NCBI GenBank assembly: GCA_951213105.1
Contig: OX578142.1
Location: forward strand, 120,189,354-120,253,353
DNA from: Amaurobius ferox
Taxonomy: Eukaryota > Arthropoda > Arachnida > Araneae > Amaurobiidae
DNA: 64,000 nucleotides
Direction of reading: 5' to 3'
Shown here piece by piece: positions 47,540 through 58,829 of this stretch (the stretch's first letter is position 1; each line of letters opens with the position of its first letter). Below the pieces are notes generated by a model that was not told the origin of the DNA, did no database searches, and was given only the letters and a program-made list of their open reading frames with translations. The position numbers and the translations under genes are program-made.

Positions 47540-47755
47540 AAAATTGCTGTAAAAATTCGGTCATTTTGTGTGATAAAACAAAACAGATAATTCCTTCTGT
47601 CGTAAATTATGCTCGATTCTATGCCCTGCCTAAAATTCACGAACCCAATTTGTCCTTTCATTCTATTGTTTCTGATATTGGCACGCCCTCATATTCTATT
47701 GCTCGGTTTCTTGCACATGTTCTTTCCCCTTTAACTAGTAGTAACACTCACTAGA
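47540..47755 (+). pseudogene. Penelope-like reverse transcriptase fragment
   Basis: The + strand reads IPSVVNYARFYALPKIHEPN then SIVSDIGTPSYSIARFLAHV and LSPL. RFYxLPKIHKP and a P(I)VS(x)IG(S/T)P motif are diagnostic of Penelope reverse transcriptases. It starts abruptly next to the - strand GIY-YIG part, and ends where a TCTGCACGGGTCGGGC-type sequence (possibly another element's end) begins at about 47757. Confidence 0.85.
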
Positions 47756-48566
47756 GATCTGCACGGGTCGGGCTCGGGTCAGGTTATAAAATTTGGGTCG
47801 GGAAGAGTAAAGTAAATAAAAAACCAAAAATAGATCAAAATTTAAACAGAATAATTTAAAGGAACAGAAAAATTTGAAATTACATACGAAATAAAATTCT
47901 CAATAAGCTGATGAAAGTTTCCTTGCCCCATATTTAGAAATAAAAGTTTGCTCTGTAATAATGAAAAATAATAATTTCAAATAGGAAATTGAATACATGT
48001 ATACGAAGACATTCCGCAGTCAAAATAAAATATTGCTCTTCGCAACTTTAACCTGTTGATTTGAATCGTTGCATGTAATATGTAATATAATTTGTGTTTA
48101 ATTCCTTAAATGGCAAATTATGATCAGGATACGAGGCAACAGTGTGGTAGCTTTAGCTAAGCTTCAATGTAATTTAAAAAACTTTAAAATGCAATGCAGT
48201 TGCTTTCAACTGTCATATCTTCTCTTTCATCTGTGAAACTAAAAGTTTTCAATAATGTAGTTTTTCAGATTTATTAATTTAAGTAATTAAATTACTTTAA
48301 GTTTAACAGTGTTCAAAACTTTCATCCACAAATCTGGATTTTCTTCGAGTTTTGCATATTGAAGATTCTAGGAACATTGGTTTTTCGACTGTTTCAGCCA
48401 TCCAGCACAAAGAGTCACACTCAATACCATTACCTAGAAAAATTATATACGTATTTTTAACATGTTAAATACGGGTATGAGTTAATAATAATACAATTAA
48501 ACTATAATATACACTTCCTCTTTTTGCACTTTTTACCCACTATTTTGAGAATTTACGTTTTTTTAA
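47756..48566. other. Gene-free; possible hAT-type edge
   Basis: TAGAGATCTGCACGGGTCGG at 47753 resembles a hAT-MITE terminus, but no matching second end was found. The rest is AT-rich. Confidence 0.35.
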
Positions 48567-49838
48567 CACTTTACAACAAAGTTGAAAAGTGTTTATGACT
48601 TCGTTCATTCATTCTGTCTGTCTGTCTGTCTGTCCGTTAGCACGATAACTGCCGTAAAAATGACTTAATCAAAATGAAATTTTAGTATGTTGTTCAGACG
48701 GTCTGTAGGACCTATGGGAATATAAATGAATAATATCACCCAATTAGTTTTGGATTGAACCCGGGTTGAAAAAATGAAATACATTGAGCCCTACGGGACC
48801 TAATTTTTCAAACATTTTTTAAGCGGATTTAAAATTCACAAATTGCTTCGAAAATTTTAGGTAATAGTCAAATTGTTCCATAAAATATATAAAAAAAAAT
48901 TCAGCGAAATATATTCAGTAGTTTTTTAAATAAAAATTAAAATAATAATTACACATCTTATATGAAACGATCACGTGACCATATTATGAAACGATCACAT
49001 GACCCACTTCAAAATGATATATGGCATCCATCTTGTTTCAAAATCGTGATTTTTTAAAGTTCTTTTTAATTCATATTGAGTGTTGTATCCGTCCTAAAAC
49101 TACTTTATTTTTGCTTAAATTCTGTGCATCTACATACTAAAACAACACAATGACAATATATTTGAGTTTAAATTCTCATTCAAATTTGATTATTTCTACA
49201 ACTAAGCCTATTTTTCACCTATGTAAAATGTAAACAGCAAAATATGTAGAATGAGTTGTATTAGAATTACTGTATTTCTTTAACACAAAATAATTCAGTC
49301 CATGGAGTCTGCATGGCTGATATGAATGAAATATTAATTGATTTTATAAACAGAAGGACGATTTTTTTCGATGAAGTTTTAAGCATAGAGTTTATGAATT
49401 GTAGCTCCATGGTCTTAATTTTTAAATAAAATAAATTATTATAGTATTGTGATGAATGAAATCCTGCTTTTATAGAGAGATCCAGGCGTGTTATTTTTTC
49501 TATGACGTCATTTGAATTTATTTCAGTTATTTTCGATGAAGTTTTCAAATATAATAAATTATCGTAGTATTATGATAGTTTTAAAAATATTACTGTGGAA
49601 TGTATTGCATTTTAGAGATATTTAAACCAGGCAATTTATATTTCAATGCCGTCATTTGAATGAAGTTCATTTTTTTCAATGAAGGTTTAAGTTTTCAAAT
49701 ATAATAAATCAATGTAGTATTGTGATAAGTTTTAAAATATTACCGAGGAATGTATTGCATTTTAGACTTTTTTAAATAAAATTGCATTGAAGTTGGAAAG
49801 TGTTTCATAATCAATGCTTTAAGCATGATTGATCTTTC
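48567..49838 (+). repeat. Dispersed repeat, copy 2, with internal duplications
   Basis: Same element and orientation as 693-1692, but longer. The block GATGAAGTTTTAAG/CAAATATAATAAAT...GTAGTATTGTGAT...TGTATTGCATTTTAGA recurs two to three times (about 49365, 49530, 49680). A (CTGT)n run lies near 48617-48640. A 9-C plus 9-T homopolymer stretch follows the end at 49852-49870. Confidence 0.75.
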
Positions 49839-50790
49839 TTGTTTTTAATATCCCCCCCCCCCTTTTTTTTTTCCAAATATAAAAATATTTTCTTTTAATA
49901 TTTGATAAGAACTTTTTTTTTCTAATTAAACATTTTAAATACTTATATTAGTGGATAAAAAGTGAAATTTAGCAAAAACAGAGATAATTTTTTTGAAATA
50001 GAAATCATTACTTGAGAATGGAGAAAAGAGCAGAGGAGGGAAACTTATGAACATGTTCCACCAAAAGGGTTATTGAAAACATTCAAGCCAAAGTAAAATA
50101 CTAGTATATATTGTAAGTAGTTTGTTTGAAAAATAGTCTGTAATAGTCATTGTAATGTCATGTGTACTATTAACATTTGTACGAGCATGCTTGTGGGATG
50201 TCTGTTTGGGGATTTACAACGTGAATTCTTGGTCTAGAAAGTAGAGGTTGATATTTAATGAGAGATACCGATCTTGGAATCAAAATTATCAAAGTGAAAA
50301 TTTAAAAAACAATAATAATTTTTAATTTGCAAAAAACTGCCCCAAACAGGAATTTCGTTACCTTCGCCTTTCATAACCTTAATTTAAATGCAAATTTTGG
50401 GTTTATGTCAAACAGAAAGTTTGGGTCTTGGGATAAAATTTGCAAAATTGGAAGATTTTAAATTATTTGCAAAAACAGGACATGTTTTCCAGCTTTTACT
50501 GAAGTGGCCGATCTGTCTTCCAACTTGGAAAAGGAGTCTTCAAATCCGGTTGACCTTCTATACATTTTTGTTTTATACCCTTACTAACAGACTTTTTCCA
50601 CAGATATTTTTTAACAACATTTTCAAAAAATTATTATAAAAAGGCATTCCTATTCCTCTCTAGAAACACTGTTTTCAGGGAAACGAAAAATATATGAAAT
50701 ATAAAATGAAATCGACTAACAATAGATATGCAGAGTTAATAATTCGATTCAAAATTTTAATTCACTCTGAAATCCCAAGAATGCACTTGC
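49839..50790. other. No feature recognised
   Basis: Downstream exons of the LRR gene on the - strand were looked for here and not found. The + frame 50388-50639 matches no family. Confidence 0.4.
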
Positions 50791-52910
50791 CTTGAAGCCA
50801 TAATTGTGTTAAGTTATTCCAAACTGGAGTCAAGAGCTGCATGGAAGCACGTCGCAAATTGTTGTAGTCGAGCTTCAACTCTTGAAGTATGTCCATTTCA
50901 GAAAACATATCATCTGGAATCCAGCTTATCCTGTTAAAACTACAAATTGAAATAAAATTAATTGAACATAAAAATTTCAAGAGACAAATTTGTTCAGATA
51001 CACTATTAGTCCCCCGGCCACACGTTTGATTGCCGTAAGCCCTAGGGTTGGCTGTGTAGTCTGGGCCGTCAACACTATTAGTCCTATTGGCTTTACATTT
51101 ATCTTTGAAGTAAAAAAGAAATTTCAACTTTCTCACTTGCACTCTTACAGCAACAAGGAACCATCACGGGCTGCTTCGGTCTACTGTCTATTCAGTTAAG
51201 ACTTCACATATATGTTATAACTAGAACGAGTTGCTCGGATCCTAAATAAGCGGCCACTACATATAAATAATTAAATAAGCGATCGCTACTTAAATAAGCG
51301 GCCACTACTTATAAATAATTAAATAAGCGCGCGCTACTTAAATAAGCGTCCACTACTTATAAATAATTAAATAAGCGGCCACTACTTATAAATATTTAAA
51401 TAAGCGGCCACTACGTATAAATAATTAAATAAGCGCTGGCTACTTAAATAAGCGGCTATTACTTATAAATAATTAAATAAGCTCTTGCTACTTAAATAAG
51501 CGGCCACTCCTTATACATAATTAAAAAGCACCTGCTACTAAAATAATACATCCTAAATAAGCAGCTACTACCTATAAATAATTAAATAAGCACCCGCTAC
51601 TTAAATAATATAAAAGTCGCACGCTATGCGAAAAACGCACAATATTACTCGTATATGTGTCTGCTAATAGATGCGGTAGCGGTCAGGAGAAGAAGTATCG
51701 GGCGAAAATTTTATAATAAATTATAATGCTTAAATTTTATATTAAATACGGAAAATTATATTTTTAAAAGCTTTTAATTTTGTTTATTATTATTATTTTT
51801 ATTATTTTATCGTGGTACACTAGTTTTTTAGGATAGATAATTGAAGAAAAGTTGTATTGAGGAATAACTGATGGAGTATAGATGGGGCAAATAATTTGCC
51901 CGGGCCTTTCTGATGGTGTGAATACGCCCCTGCTACGAAATGTGCCCGACGTTGTCCGAAAGTTAAAGCATAGAACATTTTATCACGTCACATCGTAAAC
52001 AAAGAAACGCTTTTCGCAAACAAATCAGTTTAGAACACTTTAGAATATCACTTCTCATTGTAAACAAAGAAACGCCCTATATACTATACTTTCAGAAAGT
52101 ATATACTTTATGAAAACAAAAGAAGGCTTTAAACGAAATAAAGAAAAGACTTTAAAGGTGCGTACAGATATACAAATTGAATATGACTAAGTTTGCATAC
52201 AGTTTAAAACATACTGTTTTGGAAATTCTATAAATATATTTTTTTAATTACCTAAAATCTATGCTGTATAGATAAGATGCAGGCTTGGGAAAAATAGATC
52301 GGAAAATACGTGATATCTTGTTGTGGGCCAAAGAACATATCGTTAACTTCTTATTTCTTTCAAATGCATATGCCTGTATCCACTGTATGCTTGAATGCGT
52401 CAGCTGTATAAATCGCAGATGAGGCCAGTGACTGAATGGAGATGTAATCGCAACAAGCTCAGAATCTTCAATGATGATATTTTTCAGGTTTACAAAAGCG
52501 AGTGATGAAAAATTCCACGCAAATAGAGTAGAGCAATCATAAACTTCCAGACTCTCTACAATATATTCGATTGATTTAAATGGTGAAGCGCCTAGTTCCG
52601 GTATCCCTAAAAGTTCCATAGACACGTTATTAAATATGACTTTCCGTATTTCTGGTTTCTCAACATTTTGAAATAGGTCAGCAGGTAGAGCATCAAGCAC
52701 AGCATTTTGTAACTCAAATACTGCCATCGAATCTGAGATGCTTTCTACTTCTTGCTTTAGCTTTTTCATTTCAGTAAAATTTCCTACGCATTTTACATAA
52801 ACATCAGAGCTACTAGAAGATAATGTTATTTTTTCACAACCCGTTCCATTCACATTAGCATTATCTAAACTTGCGAAACTTAACAGGATAATAAGCAAAT
52901 TGAAGATCAT
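50791..52910 (-). CDS. Secreted leucine-rich-repeat protein, 5' two coding exons
   Basis: Exon 1 (52910-52252) starts with a signal peptide (MIFNLLIILLSFASLDNANV), then CEKITL and an N-terminal region with CVGNF. Irregular leucine-rich repeats follow, e.g. FELQNAVLDALPADLF, LRFIQLTHSSIQWIQAYAF and LTICSLAHNKISRIFRSIF. The splice donor is GTAATT and phase is 2. Exon 2 (50939-50791) rebuilds a clean repeat across the junction: LYSIDFSFNRISWIPDDMF, then LQELKLDYNNLRR and LTQLWLQ. Exon 2 ends CTTCAAG|GCAAGT, a strong GC-type donor; if unspliced the frame stops ten codons on at 50762. A 5'UTR acceptor (TATTTCAG) lies at 52927-52928. The repertoire resembles arthropod oplophorus-luciferase-non-catalytic-subunit-like LRR proteins; ligand unknown. 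Confidence 0.75.
51000..51084 (+). mobile_element. ~59-bp mini-retroposon (type A) with 13-bp target duplication
   Basis: ACACTATTAGTCC flanks the insert on both sides (51000-51012 and 51072-51084). The insert reads CCCGGCCACACG ... GGGTTGGCTGTGTAGTCTGG and ends GCCGTCAA. One arm base has changed (GTGTAG for GTGTGG), which weakens one hairpin pair. It lies in the LRR gene's first coding intron, in the opposite orientation to the gene. Confidence 0.85.
51235..51610 (+). repeat. Tandem array with ~54-bp composite unit
   Basis: Units alternate TTAAATAAGCGGCCACTACT, TATAAATAATTAAATAAGCG and a variable CGCGCTAC/ATCGCTAC/CTGGCTAC/CTTGCTAC block, about seven times. It lies in the LRR gene intron. 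There are no unique spacers, so it is a minisatellite rather than a CRISPR-like array. Confidence 0.92.
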
Positions 52911-52926
52911 GATGAGTCATGAATTC

Positions 52927-53743
52927 CTGAAATATAGATATCATAGAAAATAATTTTAACATGAAGCAGTATCACAAATGAAAAATTATTAACAAAACAG
53001 CTAAAATTATTAGTAATTAAGTTACTGAATTATATTTCTAAATAAATTAAAAATGTTCGAATAGATTTAATCCGAAAATTAATTAATATCCCCTCTTAAT
53101 TGTAAATGTATTAATTTCTCTGTTATCTTGTGTAACAGACATAATCAACCTGCAACTCAAGACACCATTCCCTTATTTGTAATACCCTTACAGGGGGTTT
53201 GCAAAAATCATATATTGTAGAAAGTGGATAATTATTGTCTACGACTATGTTGTATATAAGATGTTTCAAAAAGATAGTTAAGGGATTATTTCTTTACTAT
53301 TAGAGACAGATAGCTTAGAGGTCAAAAGTTGCTTCACTGTTATCCTAACCGCCTAGTCGGTGGTGAGAGGAGCTAATGTCACCTGCACTGTCGATAGTTG
53401 AAAGTAAATATTTTAAAACTTCTGCCAGGAAATTTCTAGAGTCCTTGATTTAAAGATTTGTGCTCCTTGGTCATTCCATCGCTTTCCGCTTACTACGGTA
53501 GCCAAAAATAGCGAAACCATGGTTTAAGAGCGTAAAGTCAGAAGTGTAGTCGTACCAAGGCGCACCAGGGCGTCACCCAGGTACTTTTTTTATGTAACCA
53601 GCGCGCGCTCTGCCTCACAAAATAACAGTACATATTTAGGTTTTAAATTTGCTTTATTTAATTTATTATATGCCCATGTAAACAAAACCTAACGTAGCAC
53701 AATGACTCCTTTTATGTATAATAACAAGATAGCATAATATATA
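52927..53743. other. 5' flank of the LRR gene
   Basis: No promoter or upstream exon was identified with confidence. The block 53440-53640 is GC-richer (CCATCGCTTTCCGCTTACTA, CAAGGCGCACCAGGGCGTCA) and may be repeat-derived. Confidence 0.35.
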
Positions 53744-54656
53744 CAGGGTGTCCCAAAAACATTGATCTCGGCTTTTATTCCTTAAATATTGACCTTAGAC
53801 ATATATAATAAATTACAAAGTTGCTTAAAAAAAGGTACAGAATTTTATGAAATCGATAAAAATTTTCAAGGGATTAAATTTGAAGAAATACAAAATTTAA
53901 ATTTTTATACGGCCCCCGTATGAAAGCATTTCCAATAAGTAAAATGTGCCCCATACCCTAATAAGGTGATGTACAAAATTTCAGTATTTTATCATGAAAA
54001 GTCCCAGAGATATGCTTAAACAAAGTTGGTGAAGGATTAATCACAAATTAAAATGTAAATGTTTACAGCAAGAGTGCAAATGACGCAACGCAGAAATGCA
54101 TCATAGGTAAATAATATCTGCCTCTTATCTTAATGGATCTTTGGCATGGATGGGAAAACATTTTGAACAAGCTTTGTAATCTTTGTGCAAAGTTATTATT
54201 TCTACACAATGTAGATACTTTTGTACCAATAAATAGCAAAATTATTACTAATTTATGTAATCATTGTTTTCTTTCGTAATTTGTGTATGACCCCTGAAAC
54301 GCGATCTGCCGACATGATTTTTCCCCTCTGAGAACCCATGTCGATGCATCGAAAAATGGTTTAAGTCAGCATTTTTTTGTCTTTTCATATCTCTGGGACT
54401 TTTTATGATAAAATGCTGAAATTTTGTACATCACCTTATTAGTGTATGGGGCACATTTTACTCATTGGAAATGTTTTTGTACGGGGGTCGTATAAAAATT
54501 TAAATTTCGAATTTCTCAAAATTTAATTCCCTTGAAAATTTTAATCGATTTCATAAAATTCTGTACCTTTTTTACGCAACTTTGTAATTTATTATATATG
54601 TCTAAGATTAATATTTAAGGAATAAAAGCCGGGGTCAAAGTTTTTGGGACACCCTG
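53744..54656. mobile_element. Long-palindrome mariner-type MITE, copy 2
   Basis: 913 bp, the same family as 33956-34864. It starts CAGGGTGTCCCAAAAACATT and ends TTTTTGGGACACCCTG, with TA on both sides. The arms invert around about 54200. The 33956 copy and this one share arms and centre, including ATGTCGATGCATCGAAAA. Confidence 0.92.
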
Positions 54657-54727
54657 TATATACAAGGTAGGATAAAAAAATTCGGAGACTGACTTACTTG
54701 ACAAATATGATTGATTGATATCATATG

Positions 54728-55741
54728 TTACACACAACCACCTTCAAAGTACTCCCTCTCTGCAGCTATGCACTTCTGCCAGCGCGAGTAGAGTTGCTGA
54801 AAACATTCCTGGAACCCTTTGGACGAGATGGGCTTTAATGCGGCCGTCACAGCTTCCTCAACCTTAGATCCATTCTTGAAACGGCGGCCTTTGAGTTCGT
54901 TTCTGAGACGTGGAACTGGTAAAAATCGCATGGGACGAGATCGAGTGAGTAGGGAGGATGTGGAAGGGTTGACGTTCCATGTTTGACCAGTACGGACTGC
55001 ACCATGAAAGACCGATGAGCGGGGCATTGTCATGTTGCAGTACCCAATCCTTGCTTTTCCAGAGTTCTGGGCGGTTCCGGCGGATAGCATCACGGAGATG
55101 AAGCAGGATCTGTGTGTACCTCTCCTTGTTCACTGTTGTCCCTTCCAGTATGAACTGGTAATGCACCAAGCCCTTCTGGTCAAAAAACACCTCCAACATT
55201 ACCTTCCCCTTTGAAACGGTTCAAACGGAACTTTATTGACTTCGGCGACGATGGGGACTTCCACTGTGAGGACTGCTGTTTCGTTTATGGGTTGTACAAG
55301 AAACACCACGTCTCATCATCGGTGATAATTTTTGAAACGAATGTCGGATCTTTGTTAGCAACGTCAATCAGTTCTCCACAGATACGCATGCGCTCATCAC
55401 ACTGCTCTTCAGTTAGCATTTTTAGGTGCAGTGTGTTAACACACACGATACATGTTCAGTTTGTCCGTTAGGATAGTTTGACAGTTCCCGTACGAAATTC
55501 CTGCTTTTTCAGCAATGACGCTGATGGTTTGACGTCGGTCAGCAAGCACAATTTCCGCCAACTTTCGAATGTTGGCGGAAATGTCACGGCCGGCCGTGAA
55601 TCGGGAGTGCCATGAAAACACCTTCGCACGACACATTACTCTCTTACCGTACACCTGCTGCAACATTTCCAATGTTTCTGTCAGCAATTTCCCCAAACTC
55701 TGGCGGAATTTGATATTCGTATGTTGTTCTTCAAACGCCAT
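54728..55741 (-). pseudogene. mariner transposase (DD34D type), frameshifted
   Basis: N-terminus MAFEEQHTNIKFRQSLGK with the mariner helix-turn-helix (TETLEMLQQVYGKRVMCRAK, VFSWHSRF). The catalytic half reads MLEVFFDQKGLVHYQFILEG, then WVLQHDNAP, after which the frame shifts to HRSF and continues with PPYSLDLVPCDF, containing the last catalytic D. The C-terminal segment reads KGFQECFQQLYSRWQKCIA and YFEGG. Frame breaks near 55030 and 55200-55440 inactivate it. Confidence 0.9.
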
Positions 55742-55907
55742 TTCCGTTTTCGACGAACGCTAACAACTACAGTTCACTGACACGTATTGTCTGGAAAAAC
55801 CCTGCACTGCGGACCTGCTTCTTCCTTTTCACATCTCGCGTCACATGTACCTCTACGCCACGGTAAAATAGTTCCCCTCCCCTCCAATCTGAGTTGGAGA
55901 TATCAGC

Positions 55908-55990
55908 ACAGTCTCTGAACTGTTACCTTACACCTTTCTGGTAAGTCGGGCGGTCTGGGTCTCAACAACAACAACAACAGTCTCTGAACT
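55908..55990 (+). mobile_element. 55-bp mini-retroposon (type B) inside a mariner terminal repeat
   Basis: Insert 55922-55976 is flanked by perfect 14-bp copies of ACAGTCTCTGAACT (55908-55921 and 55977-55990), which is mariner terminal-repeat sequence. The insert reads GTTACCTTACACCTTTCTGG, then GGCGGTCTGGGTCTCAAC and a (AAC)n tail. Confidence 0.9.
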
Positions 55991-56880
55991 TTTTGATCGT
56001 ACCTTGTATATATATACAGGGTGATTCAAAAGTTCGGAGCAAAAGTAAAGCGCTATAAAAAATATCTATGGGTCGGAGAGACATGCGATTTGCAGATTAA
56101 TATTCACCGTGGTGGGCGATTTTGTATGACATGAAAAAAAAATAGTTCAAAATCTCGACACTAGAGGGTACTGCTTCAAAGAAAACATTTCACAATTATT
56201 AACAATAATTGTGAAATGAGATATTTTATTTCAGCATGATTTACAACTGCAAGTGCTCTCAATGTGTCCACCACCACATTCCAGTACTGAGTGCAGTCGC
56301 CGTATTACGGCTGATACAGCATGAAACAGCATATCAATGGGAATAGCTGCTACCTCCTGCAGTAAGGCTTCTTTCAGTGCTGGTAAGGGCTGGGGAATTC
56401 CTCTATAGACAGGGCCGATCCTAGCAGGTGTGCAGCGCGTGCACCGCACGCGGGCGGCCAAAACAAGGGGCGGCCACAGGCCGCATATAGTTCTATCAAT
56501 CAAGCAAAATTTTTTAAAACTTATAAGTCGAATAAATATGCTGAATTTTAAATAGTTATTGAAAAATCAAAATAAGCCCCATAGTTTAAGAAAAATAGAA
56601 TGTTAGTGCACAGTGTGTTGGTCCATTGTTGGTCCTTCATTTGATAGCAAAATTCGTGGCAGAGCCGGCAATACGTCATAGAAAAGGATTCCAAATTTTA
56701 AATTTCTATCTAAACAAATAACCAAGGGGCATATTGAGACGGCTAAGGATGTTTCGTTCCACTGTGCGGCAGCTTATTTATGTATACCACGGTCGGTACG
56801 CGGCTCGCAGATCAATGGTCAAAAGAAACTTTATTTTAGCGGTCTCCTTAATAGATTAGAACTGAATTATTTAGGCAAAG

Positions 56881-58600
56881 TTAACCCTTTCTCGACGGCG
56901 GCATTCCGGAACTGCGGCGGCCCAAAGAACGGAGCGCTTCTTTTTCGAACTGTTCCCAGGAGACGGTAATTTTATTGCGCTAAGCCTAACTCTCGAAAAA
57001 AATTCACTAAAAATCACGCGTTCAACACATCATTCTACTATATTTACAGAAATAAAGGGAATTCTTATTTTCTATTTGATGTATATTTTTCTTTCAAATT
57101 TTCTTTTATCAAAATATTGTGGTGTCGAGATTTGAGATCCTCGCACCACTCGGGTGAAATTATAACTTCTGTAACCTGTTTCTATATTTATGGCATACAT
57201 ATTTATCTATATAATTATTTGTTTTATCCTTTTGAACACCCTCTCGTCAGTTCTATGTTTAATATCAAAAAAATATCTCTTTTGCATTTAACATCAAATC
57301 GAATATTCTTAGCCATTTTTAATTTAATAAGTGTTGTGCGATCGTGCTCGAGGTTGCTCTTGTTTCGACCGTTACTTTTGATATTCACGTGTTTGTGCTG
57401 GTGAAGTATGGAGACATCGTGGCGAAGGTTGATTTTCGAACTGTTGGAGTTCGAGACCCTGTCGTCGAGGCTATGAAGGCGTTCCCTGGAAAGTTTTTGA
57501 AATAAAGAAAATTTGGATTGGTGGGGCGAGAATTGGCCCCTGGTGCATAAAAAGGGCATGTTTGTTGTTTCGGGGCGCACATTCCCTATCTGGCTACCCA
57601 TGTCACTGGGCTAGTCCGGATCATAATTTTATTATGTTGCCCACCACGGAGTTGGAGACCTGATACCATTCCGGTCTCTGAACTTCGTGGGCATGGGGAG
57701 GTGTTGCCGCCGGTCATCGTGGAAGAGCCCGACTACCTGCTGAACATCGACGTTGAAGAACGGATCTGACCCGAGGTCTCTGGGCTGGATCGAGATGTTG
57801 GATGTCGTGGACAAAATGAAACGGAGTCCTGATCGAGTCTCAGCCACTATGTGCTAAAAGAGAGCCGGTTTTCATGAAACGGCATATCCGAGGGTTCAAG
57901 TGGATGTGGTTTACGATTTCTTCAGCATCTCCGATGTCGGAGGTAAGAGTGTTCTTCGATGGATCAGTTTCCCGTCGGAAGTCATTCACGTAAATTAGAA
58001 CATACTCAAGATCCTTAATTTGACTTCTCGACTTAATTTAACATCTATTTTATATGAAATAAAATATATTTACTTTTGGAATTTCTAAATTCGAAAGAAA
58101 GCTTCGAGTACGGTTGCTCCCATGTTGAGACCATACCTATTGTATTTATGTTAAATGATAAATTTATTACTTTAGCCACATTTATTACTTTTGGGAATTG
58201 TTATTTTAACTAGTGGCTATTAAATTTGGTATTATGGTTTCCTGAGTCCAGTGCGGAGACTGATATAGATTCAGCTCCTGTATAATGTTAGTAACTCCTT
58301 ATAAATATAAATTGATTGATTAATAAAGGATGGATTTAGTAAGATTTAAGGAGTATTTATTTGTGTTTAAATTAGTGTATTTACTTATGTTTCCAGCAGT
58401 AGAAGACTTTCAAGGTAAGGGTTTGTCTTATTTTGGTTTGGTGTGTGCAAGTCATCTGTGAGTTTCACTCACAGACGGGTGGAGTTTCGGACCTGGGTTT
58501 TACAAAATTTGGAGAAAGTTAGAATTCTCCGGTCTGCCGTGTCGAGCGGGAAAACCGTTACGACAATATTAAAAATTTTAGCGTATTAAAAATGATAACT
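56881..58600. mobile_element. piggyBac fragment inside the hAT
   Basis: TTAACCCTTTCTCGACGGCG at 56881 matches the left end of the piggyBac at 19903, and similarity continues to about 57117 and resumes for a short way after 58569 (TTAAAAATTTTAGCGTAT against TTAAACATTTTAGTGTAT). The right end was not recognised, so the 3' limit is approximate. It is split by the LTR-like insertion at 57118-58565. Confidence 0.75.
57118..58565. mobile_element. Probable solo LTR
   Basis: A 1448-bp insert starts TGTGGTGTCGAG and ends TTACGACA (TG...CA), flanked by ATAT (57114-57117 and 58566-58569). The empty site is preserved in the related piggyBac copy near 20129 (CAAAATATTAAA), which confirms both ends. It contains AATAAA motifs and no long reading frame. 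The size, ends and 4-bp duplication fit a Gypsy-type LTR left after recombination; the superfamily is inferred. Confidence 0.75.
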
Positions 58601-58829
58601 TACCTTGAATAAAATAGTTATCAGTTAATCAGGAGTGTATATAGATTTAAATCAGTTATCAGGTGTGTATACAGATTTAAATTTTGAAACTAATGCATCT
58701 AAAACGGGTTCCAATTTATCTAGTTTTTGGGCATAACTATCAAGAGTAAAATGAAGGTAACGTAATATTCTTGGCCTAAGATTTTAACAAAAAAATATTG
58801 ATTTATTGGTAGAACATGGTCCCAAACAA

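Larger units (their letters stand above)
54663..56006 (-). mobile_element. mariner element
   Basis: The inverted ends CAAGGTAGGATAAAAAAATT and (reverse-complemented right end) CAAGGTACGATCAAAAAGTT are followed on each side by CGGAGACTG/CAGAGACTG, with TA flanks (54661-54662 and 56007-56008). Length is 1344 bp, usual for mariner, and includes a ~69-bp mini-retroposon insertion with its duplication inside the right terminal repeat. Confidence 0.92.

Noticed and set aside
51235..51610. CRISPR-like array
   Set aside because: The variable blocks are only 8-10 bp and the repeats drift; there are no cas genes and the window is eukaryotic. It is a minisatellite.
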